Positions 46,101 to 58,100 of a stretch of 64,000 nt of DNA are shown here, in pieces (the stretch's first letter is position 1; the number at the start of each line of letters is the position of its first letter). The DNA lies in assembly GCA_932294295.1 (NCBI GenBank), contig OW028585.1:17920360-17984359 (forward strand). Reading direction: 5' to 3'. Under the pieces are notes generated by a model. The model saw only the letters and a program-made list of their open reading frames with translations, was not told the DNA's origin and did no database searches. The position numbers were made by a program, and so were the translations under genes. The DNA is from Alitta virens (taxonomy: Eukaryota > Annelida > Polychaeta > Phyllodocida > Nereididae).

Positions 46101-49100
46101 GGTGGTCGCATCCGTAGTTGGGGCAGCAGTACTTTCAGCTGTTGTTGGGACCGTCGTCTCCTGGGTGGTCACATCCGTAGTGGGGGCAGCAGTACTTTCA
46201 GCAGTTGTTGGGACCGTCGTCTCCAGGGTGGTCGCATCCGTAGTGGGGGCAGCAGTACTTTCAGCAGTTGTTGGGACCGTCGCCTCCAGGGTGGTCGCAT
46301 CCGTAGTTGGGGCAGCAGTACTTTCAGCAGTTGTTGGGACCGTCGTCTCCAGGGTGGTCGCATCCGTAGTTGGGGCAGCAGTACTTTCAGCAGTTGTTGA
46401 GACCGTCGTCTCCAGGGTGGTCGCATCCGTAGTGGGGGCAGCAGTACTTTCAGCAGTTGTTGAGACCGTCATCTCCAGGGTGGTCGCATCCGTAGTTGGG
46501 GCAGCAGTACTTTCAGCAGTTGTTGGGACCGTCGTCTCCTGGGTGGTCACATCCGTAGAGGACGCAGCAGTACTTTCAGCAGTTGTTGGGACCGTCGTCT
46601 CCAGGGTGGTCACATCCGTAGTGGGGGCAGCTGTACTTTCAGCAGTTGTTGGGACCGTCGTCTCCTGGGTGGTCGCATCCGTGGTGCGGGCAGCAGTACT
46701 TTCAGCAGTTGTTGGGACCGTCGTCTCCAGGGTGGTCGCATCCGTAGTGGGGGCAGCAGTACTTTCAGCAGTTGTTGGGACCGTCGTCTCCAGGGTGGTC
46801 GCATCCGTAGTTGGGGCAGCAGTACTTTCAGCAGTTGTTGAGACCGTCGTCTCCAGGGTGGTCGCATCAGTAGTGGGGGCAGCAGTACTTTCAGCAGTTG
46901 TTGAGACCGTCGTCTCCAGGGTGGTTGCATCCGTAGTGGGGGCAGCAGTACTTTCAGCAGTTGTTGGGACCGTCGTCTCCTGGGTGGTCACATCCGTAGA
47001 GGACGCAGCAGTACTTTCAGCAGTTGTTGGGACCGTCGTCTCCAGGGTGGTCGCATCCGTAGTGGGGGCAGCAGTACTTTCAGCAGTTGTTGGGACCGTC
47101 GTCTCCTGGGTGGTCGCATCCGTGGTGGGGGCAGCAGTACTTTCAGCAGTTGTTGGGACCGTCGTCTCCAGGGTGGTCGCATCCGTAGTGGGGGCAGCAG
47201 TACTTTCAGCAGTTGTTGGGACCGTCGTCTCCAGGGTGGTCGCATCAGTAGTGGAGGCAGCAGTACTTTCAGCAGTTGTTGGGATCGTCGTCTCCAGGGT
47301 GGTCGCATCCGTAGTTGGGGCAGCAGTACTTTCAGCAGTTGTTGGGACCGTCGTCTCCTGGGTGGTCACATCCGTAGAGGACGCAGCAGTACTTTCAGCA
47401 GTTGTTGGGACCGTCGTCTCCAGGGTGGTCACATCCGTAGTGGGGGCAGCTGTACTTTCAGCAGTTGTTGGGACCGTCGTCTCCTGGGTGGTCGCATCCG
47501 TGGTGCGGGCAGCAGTACTTTCAGCAGTTGTTGGGACCGTCGTCTCCAGGGTGGTCGCATCCGTAGTGGGGGCAGCAGTACTTTCAGCAGTTGTTGGGAC
47601 CGTCGTCTCCAGGGTGGTCGCATCCGTAGTTGGGGCAGCAGTACTTTCAGCAGTTGTTGAGACCGTCGTCTCCAGGGTGGTCGCATCAGAAGTGGGGGCA
47701 GCAGTACTTTCAGCAGTTGTTGAGACCGTCGTCTCCAGGGTGGTTGCATCCGTAGTGGGGGCAGCAGTACTTTCAGCAGTTGTTGGGACCGTCGTCTCCT
47801 GGGTGGTCACATCCGTAGAGGACGCAGCAGTACTTTCAGCAGTTGTTGGGACCGTCGTCTCCAGGGTGGTCGCATCCGTAGTGGGGGCAGCAGTACTTTC
47901 AGCAGTTGTTGGGACCGTCGTCTCCTGGGTGGTCGCATCCGTGGTGGGGGCAGCAGTACTTTCAGCAGTTGTTGGGACCGTCGTCTCCAGGGTGGTCGCA
48001 TCCGTAGTGGGGGCAGCAGTACTTTCAGCAGTTGTTGGGACCGTCGTCTCCAGGGTGGTCGCATCAGTAGTGGAGGCAGCAGTACTTTCAGCAGTTGTTG
48101 GGATCGTCGTCTCCAGGGTGGTCGCATCCGTAGTTGGGGCAGCAGTACTTTCAGCCGTTGTTGGGACCGTCGTCTCCAGGGTGGTCGCATCCGTAGTGGG
48201 GGCAGCAGTACTTTCAGGAGTTGTTGGGACCGTCGTCTCCAGGGTGGTCGCATCAGTAGTGGGGGCAGCAGTACTTTCAGCAGATGTTGGGACCTTCGTC
48301 TCTAGGGTGGTCTCATCCGTAGTGGGGGCAGCACTACTTTCAGCAGTTCTTGGGACCGTCATCTCCAAAGTGGTCACATCAGTAGTGGGGGCAGCACTAC
48401 TTTCAGTAGTTGTTGGGACCGTCGTCTCCAAGGTGGTCGCATCAGTAGTGGGGGCAGCACTACTTTCAGGAGTTGTTGGGACCGTCGTCTCCAGTGTGGT
48501 CGCATCCGTAGTGGGGGCAGCAGTACTTTGAGCAGTTGTTGGGACCGTCGTCTCCAGGGTGGTCGCATCAGTAGTGGAGGCAGCAGTACTTTCAGCAGTT
48601 GTTGGGACCGTCGTCTCCAGGGTGGTCGCATCCGTAGTTGGGGCAGCAGTACTTTCAGCAGTTGTTGAGACCGTCGTCTCCAGGGTGGTCGCATCCGTAG
48701 TGGGGGCAGCAGTACTTTCAGCAGTTGTTGAGACCGTCATCTCCAGGGTGGTCGCATCCGTAGTTGGGGCAGCAGTACTTTCAGCAGTTGTTGGGACCGT
48801 CGTCTCCTGGGTGGTCACATCCGTAGAGGACGCAGCAGTACTTTCAGCAGTTGTTGGGACCGTCGTCTCCAGGGTGGTCACATCCGTAGTGGGGGCAGCT
48901 GTACTTTCAGCAGTTGTTGGGACCGTCGTCTCCTGGGTGGTCGCATCCGTGGTGCGGGCAGCAGTACTTTCAGCAGTTGTTGGGACCGTCGTCTCCAGGG
49001 TGGTCGCATCCGTAGTGGGGGCAGCAGTACTTTCAGCAGTTGTTGGGACCGTCGTCTCCAGGGTGGTCGCATCCGTAGTTGGGGCAGCAGTACTTTCAGC

Positions 49101-52100
49101 AGTTGTTGAGACCGTCGTCTCCAGGGTGGTCGCATCAGTAGTGGGGGCAGCAGTACTTTCAGCAGTTGTTGAGACCGTCGTCTCCAGGGTGGTTGCATCC
49201 GTAGTGGGGGCAGCAGTACTTTCAGCAGTTGTTGGGACCGTCGTCTCCTGGGTGGTCACATCCGTAGAGGACGCAGCAGTACTTTCAGCAGTTGTTGGGA
49301 CCGTCGTCTCCAGGGTGGTCGCATCCGTAGTGGGGGCAGCAGTACTTTCAGCAGTTGTTGGGACCGTCGTCTCCTGGGTGGTCGCATCCGTGGTGGGGGC
49401 AGCAGTACTTTCAGCAGTTGTTGGGACCGTCGTCTCCAGGGTGGTCGCATCCGTAGTGGGGGCAGCAGTACTTTCAGCAGTTGTTGGGACCGTCGTCTCC
49501 AGGGTGGTCGCATCAGTAGTGGAGGCAGCAGTACTTTCAGCAGTTGTTGGGATCGTCGTCTCCAGGGTGGTCGCATCCGTAGTTGGGGCAGCAGTACTTT
49601 CAGCAGTTGTTGGGACCGTCGTCTCCTGGGTGGTCACATCCGTAGAGGACGCAGCAGTACTTTCAGCAGTTGTTGGGACCGTCGTCTCCAGGGTGGTCAC
49701 ATCCGTAGTGGGGGCAGCTGTACTTTCAGCAGTTGTTGGGACCGTCGTCTCCTGGGTGGTCGCATCCGTGGTGCGGGCAGCAGTACTTTCAGCAGTTGTT
49801 GGGACCGTCGTCTCCAGGGTGGTCGCATCCGTAGTGGGGGCAGCAGTACTTTCAGCAGTTGTTGGGACCGTCGTCTCCAGGGTGGTCGCATCCGTAGTTG
49901 GGGCAGCAGTACTTTCAGCAGTTGTTGAGACCGTCGTCTCCAGGGTGGTCGCATCAGAAGTGGGGGCAGCAGTACTTTCAGCAGTTGTTGAGACCGTCGT
50001 CTCCAGGGTGGTTGCATCCGTAGTGGGGGCAGCAGTACTTTCAGCAGTTGTTGGGACCGTCGTCTCCTGGGTGGTCACATCCGTAGAGGACGCAGCAGTA
50101 CTTTCAGCAGTTGTTGGGACCGTCGTCTCCAGGGTGGTCGCATCCGTAGTGGGGGCAGCAGTACTTTCAGCAGTTGTTGGGACCGTCGTCTCCTGGGTGG
50201 TCGCATCCGTGGTGGGGGCAGCAGTACTTTCAGCAGTTGTTGGGACCGTCGTCTCCAGGGTGGTCGCATCCGTAGTGGGGGCAGCAGTACTTTCAGCAGT
50301 TGTTGGGACCGTCGTCTCCAGGGTGGTCGCATCAGTAGTGGAGGCAGCAGTACTTTCAGCAGTTGTTGGGATCGTCGTCTCCAGGGTGGTCGCATCCGTA
50401 GTTGGGGCAGCAGTACTTTCAGCCGTTGTTGGGACCGTCGTCTCCAGGGTGGTCGCATCCGTAGTGGGGGCAGCAGTACTTTCAGGAGTTGTTGGGACCG
50501 TCGTCTCCAGGGTGGTCGCATCAGTAGTGGGGGCAGCAGTACTTTCAGCAGATGTTGGGACCTTCGTCTCTAGGGTGGTCTCATCCGTAGTGGGGGCAGC
50601 ACTACTTTCAGCAGTTCTTGGGACCGTCATCTCCAAAGTGGTCACATCAGTAGTGGGGGCAGCACTACTTTCAGTAGTTGTTGGGACCGTCGTCTCCAAG
50701 GTGGTCGCATCAGTAGTGGGGGCAGCACTACTTTCAGGAGTTGTTGGGACCGTCGTCTCCAGTGTGGTCGCATCCGTAGTGGGGGCAGCAGTACTTTGAG
50801 CAGTTGTTGGGACCGTCGTCTCCAGGGTGGTCGCATCAGTAGTGGAGGCAGCAGTACTTTCAGCAGTTGTTGGGATTGTCGTCTCCAGGGTGGTCGCATC
50901 CGTAGTTGGGGCAGCAGTACTTTCAGCAGTTGTTGGGACCGTCGTCTCCAGGGTGGTCGCATCCGTAGTTGGGGCAGCAGTACTTTCAGCAGTTGTTGGG
51001 ACCGTCGTCTCCAGGGTGGTAGCATCCGTAGTGGGGGCAGCAGTACTTTCAGGAGTTGTTGGGACCGTCGTCTCCAGGGTGGTCGCATCCGTAGTGGGGG
51101 CAGCAGTACTTTCAGCAGTTGCTGGGACCGTCGTCTCCTGGGTGGTCGCATCCGTAGTTGGGGCAGCAGTACTTTCAGCCGTTGTTGGGACCGTCGTCTC
51201 CTGGGTGGTCGCATCCGTAGTGGGGGCAGCAGTACTTTCAGCAGTTGCTGGGACCGTCGTCTCCTGGGTGGTCGCATCCGTAGTTGGGGCAGCAGTACTT
51301 TCAGCCGTTGTTGGGACCGTCGTCTCCTGGGTGGTCGCATCCGTAGTGGGGGCAGCAGTACTTTCAGGAGTTGTTGGGACCGTCGTCTCCTGGGTGGTCG
51401 CATCCGTAGTGGGGGCAGCAGTACTTTCAGCAGTTGTTGGGACCGTCGTCTCCAGGGTGGTCGCATCCGTAGTGGGGGCAGCAGTACTTTCAGCAGTTGT
51501 TGGGACCGTCGTCTCCAGGGTGGTCGCATCCGTAGTTGGGGCAGCAGTACTTTCAGCAGTTGTTGGGACCGTCGTCTCCAGGGTGGTCACATCCGTAGTT
51601 GGGGCAGCAGTACTTTCAGCAGTTGTTGAGGCCGTCGTCTCCAGGGTGGTCGCATCCTTAGTGGGGGCAGCAGTACTTTCAGCAGTTGTTGGGACCGCCG
51701 TCTCCAGGGTGGTCACATCCATAGTTGGGGCAGCAGTACTTTCAGCCGTTGTTGGGACCGTCATCTCCTGGGTGGTCGCATCCGTAGTGGGGGCAGAAGT
51801 ACTTTCAGCAGTTGTTGGGACCATCGTCTCCAGGGCGGTCGCATCCGTAGTGGGGGCAGCAGTACTTTCAGCAGTTGTTGGGACCGTTGTCTCCAGGGTG
51901 GTCGCATCCGTAGTTGGGGCAGCAGTACTTTCAGCAGTTGTTGGGACCGTCATCTCCAGGGTGGTCGCATCCGTAGTTTGGGCAGCAGTACTTTCATTAG
52001 TTGCTGAGACCGTCGTCTCCAGGGTGGTCGCATCCGTAGTGGGGGCAGCAGTACTTTCAGCAGTTGTTGAGACCGTCGTCTCCAGGGTGGTCGCATCAGT

Positions 52101-55100
52101 AGTGGGGGCAGCAGTACTTTCAGCAGTTGTTGGGACCGTCGTCTCCTGGGTGGTCACATTCGTAGAGGACGCAGCAGTACTTTCAGCAGTTGTTGGGATC
52201 GTCGTCCCCAGGGTGGTCGCATCAGTAGTGGAGGCAGCAGTACTTTCAGCAGTTGTTGGGACCGTTGTCTCCAGGGTGGTCGCATCCGTAGTGGGGGCAG
52301 CAGTACTTTCAGCAGTTGTTGGGACCGTCGTCTCCAGGGTGGTCGCATCAGTAGTGGGGGCAGCAGTACTTTCAGCAGTTGTTGGGACCGTCGTCTCCAG
52401 GGTGGTCGCATCCGCAGTGGGGGCAGCAGTACTTTCAGCAGTTGTTGGGACCATCGTCTCCTGGGTGGTCGCATCCGTAGTGGGGGCAGCAGTACTTTTA
52501 GCAGTTGTTGGGACCGTCGTCTCCTGGGTGGTCGCATCCGTAGTGGGGGCAGCAGTACTTTCAGCAGTTGTTGGGACCGTCTTTTCCAGGGTGGTCGCAT
52601 CAGTAGTGGAGGCAGCAGTACTTTCAGCAGTTGTTGGGATCGTCGTCTCCAGGGTTATCGCATCCGTAGTGGGGGCAGCAGTACTTTCAGCAGTTGTTGG
52701 GACCGTCGTCTCCAGGGTGGTCGCATCCGTAGTTGGGGCAGCAGTACTTTCAGCAGTTGTTGGGACCGTCGTCTCCAGGGTGGTCGCATCAGTAGTGGAG
52801 GCAGCAGTATTTTCAGCAGTTGTTGGGATCGTCGTCTCCAGGGTGGTCGCATCCGTAGTGGGGGCAGCAGTACTTTCAGCTGTTGTTGGGACCGTCGTCT
52901 CCAGGGTGGTCGCATCCGTAGTTGGGGCAGCAGTACTTTCAGCCGTTGTTGGGACCGTCGTCTCCAGGGTGGTCGCATCCGTAGTGGGGGCAGCAGTACT
53001 TTCAGGAGTTGTTGGGACCGTCGTCTCCAGGGTGGTCGCATCAGTAGTTGGGGCAGCAGTACTTTCAGCAGTTGTTGGGACCGTCGTCTCCAGGGTGGTC
53101 TCATCCATAGTGGGGGCAGCACTACTTTCAGCGGTTGTTGGGACTGTCGTCTCCAGGGTGGTCGCATCAGTAGTGGGGGCAGCACTACTTTCAGGAGTTG
53201 TTGGGACCGTCGTCTCCAGGGTGGTCGCATCAGTAGTGGGGGCAGCACTACTTTCAGGAGTTGTTGGGACCGTCGTCTCCAGGGTGGTCGCATCCGTAGT
53301 GGGGGCAGCAGTACTTTCAGCAGTTGTTGGGACCGTCGTCTCCAGGGTGGTCGCATCCGTAGTTGGGGCAGCAGTACTTTCAGCCGTTGTTGGGACCGTC
53401 GTCTCCTGGGTGGTCGCATCCGTAGTGGGGGCAGCAGTACTTTCAGCAGTTGTTGGGATCGTCGTCTCCAGGGTTATCGCATCCGTAGTGGGGGCAGCAG
53501 TACTTTCAGCAGTTGTTGGGACCGTCGTCTCCAGGGTGGTCGCATCCGTAGTTGGGGCAGCAGTACTTTCAGCAGTTGTTGGGACCGTCGTCTCCAGGGT
53601 GGTCGCATCAGTAGTGGAGGCAGCAGTATTTTCAGCAGTTGTTGGGATCGTCGTCTCCAGGGTGGTCGCATCCGTAGTGGGGGCAGCAGTACTTTCAGCT
53701 GTTGTTGGGACCGTCGTCTCCAGGGTGGTCGCATCCGTAGTTGGGGCAGCAGTACTTTCAGCCGTTGTTGGGACCGTCGTCTCCAGGGTGGTCGCATCCG
53801 TAGTGGGGGCAGCAGTACTTTCAGGAGTTGTTGGGACCGTCGTCTCCAGGGTGGTCGCATCAGTAGTTGGGGCAGCAGTACTTTCAGCAGTTGTTGGGAC
53901 CGTCGTCTCCAGGGTGGTCTCATCCATAGTGGGGGCAGCACTACTTTCAGCGGTTGTTGGGACTGTCGTCTCCAGGGTGGTCGCATCAGTAGTGGGGGCA
54001 GCACTACTTTCAGGAGTTGTTGGGACCGTCGTCTCCAGGGTGGTCGCATCAGTAGTGGGGGCAGCACTACTTTCAGGAGTTGTTGGGACCGTCGTCTCCA
54101 GGGTGGTCGCATCCGTAGTGGGGGCAGCAGTACTTTCAGCAGTTGTTGGGACCGTCGTCTCCAGGGTGGTCGCATCCGTAGTTGGGGCAGCAGTACTTTC
54201 AGCCGTTGTTGGGACCGTCGTCTCCTGGGTGGTCGCATCCGTAGTGGGGGCAGCAGTACTTTCAGCAGTTGTTGGGACCGTCGTCTCCAGGGTGGTCGCA
54301 TCTGTAGTGGAGGCAGCAGTACTTTCAGCAGTTGTTGGGATCGTCGTCTCCAGGGTGGTCGCATCCGTAGTGGGGGCAGCAGTACTTTCAGCAGTTGTTG
54401 GGATCGTCGTCTCCAGGGTGGTCGCATCCGTAGTGGGGGCAGCAGTACTTTCAGCAGTTGTTGGGATCGTCGTCTCCAGGGTGGTCGCATCCGTAGTTGG
54501 GGCAGCAGTACTTTCAGCTGTTGTTGGGACCGTCGTCTCCAGGGTGGTCGCATCCGTAGTTGGGGCAGCAGTACTTTTAGGAGTTGTTGGGACCGTCGTC
54601 TCCAGGGTGGTCGCATCAGTAGTGGGGGCAGCAGTACTTTCAGCAGTTGTTGGGACCGTCGTCTCCAGGGTGGTCTCATCCATAGTGGGGGCAGCACTAC
54701 TTTCAGCAGTTGTTGGGACTGTCGTCTCCAGGGTGGTCGCATCAGTAGTGGGGGCAGCACTACTTTCAGGAGTTGTTGGGACCGTCGTCTCCAGGGTGGT
54801 CGCATCAGTAGTGGGGGCAGCACTACTTTCAGGAGTTGTTGGGACCGTCGTCTCCAGGGTGGTCGCATCCGTAGTGGGGGCAGCAGTACTTTCAGCAGTT
54901 GTTGGGACCGTCGTCTCCAGGGTGGTCGCATCCGTAGTTGGGGCAGCAGTACTTTCAGCCGTTGTTGGGACCGTCGTCTCCTGGGTGGTCGCATCCGTAG
55001 TGGGGGCAGCAGTACTTTCAGCAGTTGTTGGGACCGTCGTCTCCAGGGTGGTCGCATCCGTAGTTGGGGCAGCAGTACTTTCAGCAGTTGTTGGGACCGT

Positions 55101-58100
55101 CGTCTCCAGGGTGGTCGCATCCGTAGTTGGGGCAGCAGTACTTTCAGCAGTTGTTGGGACCGTCGTCTCCAGGGTGGTCGCATCCGTAGTGGGGGCAGCA
55201 GTACTTCCAGCAGTTGTTGGGACCGTCGTCTCCAGGGTGGTCGCATCCGTAGTTGGGGCAGCAGTACTTTCAGCCGTTGTTGGGACCGTCGTCTCCAGGG
55301 TGATCGCATCCGTAGTGGGGGCAGCAGTACTTTCAGGAGTTGTTGGGACCGTCGTCTCCAGGGTGGTCGCATCAGTAGTGGGGGCAGCAGTACTTTTAGC
55401 AGTTGTTGGGACCGTCGTCTCCAGGGTAGTCGCATCCATAGTGGGGGCAGCACTACTTTCAGCAGTTGTTGGGACCGTCGTCTCCAGGGTGGTCGCATCA
55501 GTAGTGGGGGCAGCACTACTTTCAGCAGTTGTTGGGACCGTCATCTCCAGGGTGGTCGCATCAGTAGTGGGGGCAACAGTACTTTCAGCAGTTGTTGGGA
55601 CCGTCGTCTCCAGGGTTGTCGCATCCGTAGTGGGGGCAGCAGTACTTTCAGAAGTTGTTGGGACCGTCGTCTCCTGGGTGGTCGCATCAGTAGTGGGGGC
55701 AGCAGTACTTTCAGCAGTTGTTGGGACCATCGTCTCAAGGGTGGTCCCATCAGAAGTGGGGGCAGCAGTACTTTCAGCAGTTGTTGGGACCGTGGTCTCC
55801 AGGGTTGTCGCATCAGTAGTGGGGGCAGCAGTACTTTCAGCAGTTGATGGGACCGTCGTCTCCTGGGTGGTCACATCAGTAGTGGGGGCAGCAGTACTTT
55901 CAGCAGTTGTTGGGACCGTCGTCTCCAGGGTGGCCGCATCAGTAGTGGGGGCAGCAGTACTTTCAGCAGTTGTTGGGACTGTCGTCTCCTGGGTGGTGGC
56001 AACCGTAGTGGGGAAAGCAGTACTTTCCGCAGTTGTTGGGACCGTCGTCTCCTGGGTGGTCGCATCTGTAGTGGGGGCAGCAGTACTTTCAGCAGTTGTA
56101 GGGAGGACCGTCGTGTCCTGCCTAGTGGCATCCACAAGGGAGGGAGCAGTACCTTCAACAGTTGTTGGGACTGTCGTTTCTTTTTTAGCGGCATCAGTTG
56201 TTGCAAAGGTACTTTGAGCTGTTTTCTTTGTGGTCTCAGCAATTGTTTGAATGGATGTTGCAAGAATTGTGTGCTGTGTGATGTCATCGGAGATTACTGT
56301 ATTGCCCTCAATGGTAGTTCTAGTAATGGCCGTAATAGCTTTTCCTTGTGTAGTTGATGCAACAGTTTGAAACTTCTGTGCTGTCAGACCCAATACTGTG
56401 ACATAGATTATGATCATACCTGAAAATTTGAATGATATGGAAAAATTAAGACACTATACTTTAACAAGAGATCGAACTAAGACAACAACATTTTTTGTGA
56501 GAAATCGGTCGACACTTAATTTCATGTGCTGTCTTTTGGATTATGAAATAATTATGATACAGTTGTGATTAATGATTAATTAGTGACACGTCACACTGTA
56601 AAGCCAAATTTATATTTTGCTCCTCTGGTGTAAAATGAAAACATTTGTATTTATTTGCAACACTTTTATGTTATCGTCTTTGTCATTTCTTTTCTTTTCA
56701 TTGCTTCATATATGTTTTTTTTTCAATGAAAACATTTGTATTTACTTGCCACATATTTATTTATTTTATATTATCAACTTTGTATTTTTGTTTTCCTCCA
56801 TTGCTTAAGTGTTTTTGCTTTGCTCTCCACTTTCACTTTATATAATCTATATGCAAAAAAAATCGAAAACCTTCACACATTGGAAAGTTACTGAAGTAAA
56901 CAATAGAACTGACCTGAGCTGCAAGTACTGAACATATTGAAAAGCACCATTCTATCAATTACTTAAATGCAGATAACAAATTCCATGCTAAACTCTACTA
57001 ATTCATTTGTGAGATATCTGGCAAGGTATGGAATACAAAACTGCCAGGCTATTATTGGCAAGAACATGAAGCGAATAAGTGAAATGACACCAAAAAATAA
57101 AACACAGAAGAAATACTGACAAACAGGAATGCGAGGGAACTTGTTATTTATTCATGCACTCTCTGTGACATGATAACTGTCAGAACTATTGAGTTATTGA
57201 GAAGGAACCACATCACTCAATGGCGTAATAAAAAAAAGAGGGACTTCATAACTTTTCTATGTACTTCATAGACTATCACTTTTTGACATTTATTAATACA
57301 TTCAATTTTGCATTTGGACACTATCTGTAATACTTTAAATTTCTCTGATAATCTTGATTAATATGTATACCATATCTGTATGAAACAAATAAATATGTAT
57401 ATATATATATTTAAAAAATATATATATATATAACAAGATGATTGGCTGCAAGAAAAAACATTATAAGTGACTACTTAAAGTTGCACTGTCCGTCATATTT
57501 GCAGTTTTCTAAGATGCTATCAAACAGTTGAAAATTACCTTTATTAATCAAGGCACACAATTTGTGTGAATAAATGATTTTAAGACATTAATTACTTAAA
57601 AATAAATTATACATTGAGAGAAAATCTGGACCAAAACATTGGAAACACAATGGAAATGACATCATCACCATTGTTTAGTAATGTGACGTCATCACTTGGT
57701 TTGTACATATTGAGTTTTTGATGGCATGAAAAACTTATATTTATATCATTTAAAATATCATGAGACAAGAAGGCAGTATTGATTTGTATCATTATTTTAA
57801 TGTGCAAATTTGACAGACAGTGCACCTTTAATTAATTAATTAATGAAAACCTTCACTAGAGATTGGTTTTTTCTAAGAAGTGCAGAAATTTAGTAAATTA
57901 CTGGGATCAAGAAACTAGTCGTTGCTGAAGTAATATTTTTTGCAGCAAAGTTATTTTTTTTTGGTAAAAAAATAAAGTAATTGATAAGTTCCCAAAATAA
58001 AGTAACCGTCACTATGGTTTCAATATAGTGAATATTTTAAATATTTAAAAGATTTCCTTATGGTATTATTTCACACTACATATCAGGTTCATCTTATAGC

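Noticed and set aside
45322..56287. Many long plus- and minus-strand frames in other registers of the 63-nt array
   Set aside because: The repeat period is a multiple of three, so frames without a stop in one unit stay open throughout; only the Thr/Pro/Ser frame joins signal peptide, SEA and TM exons.
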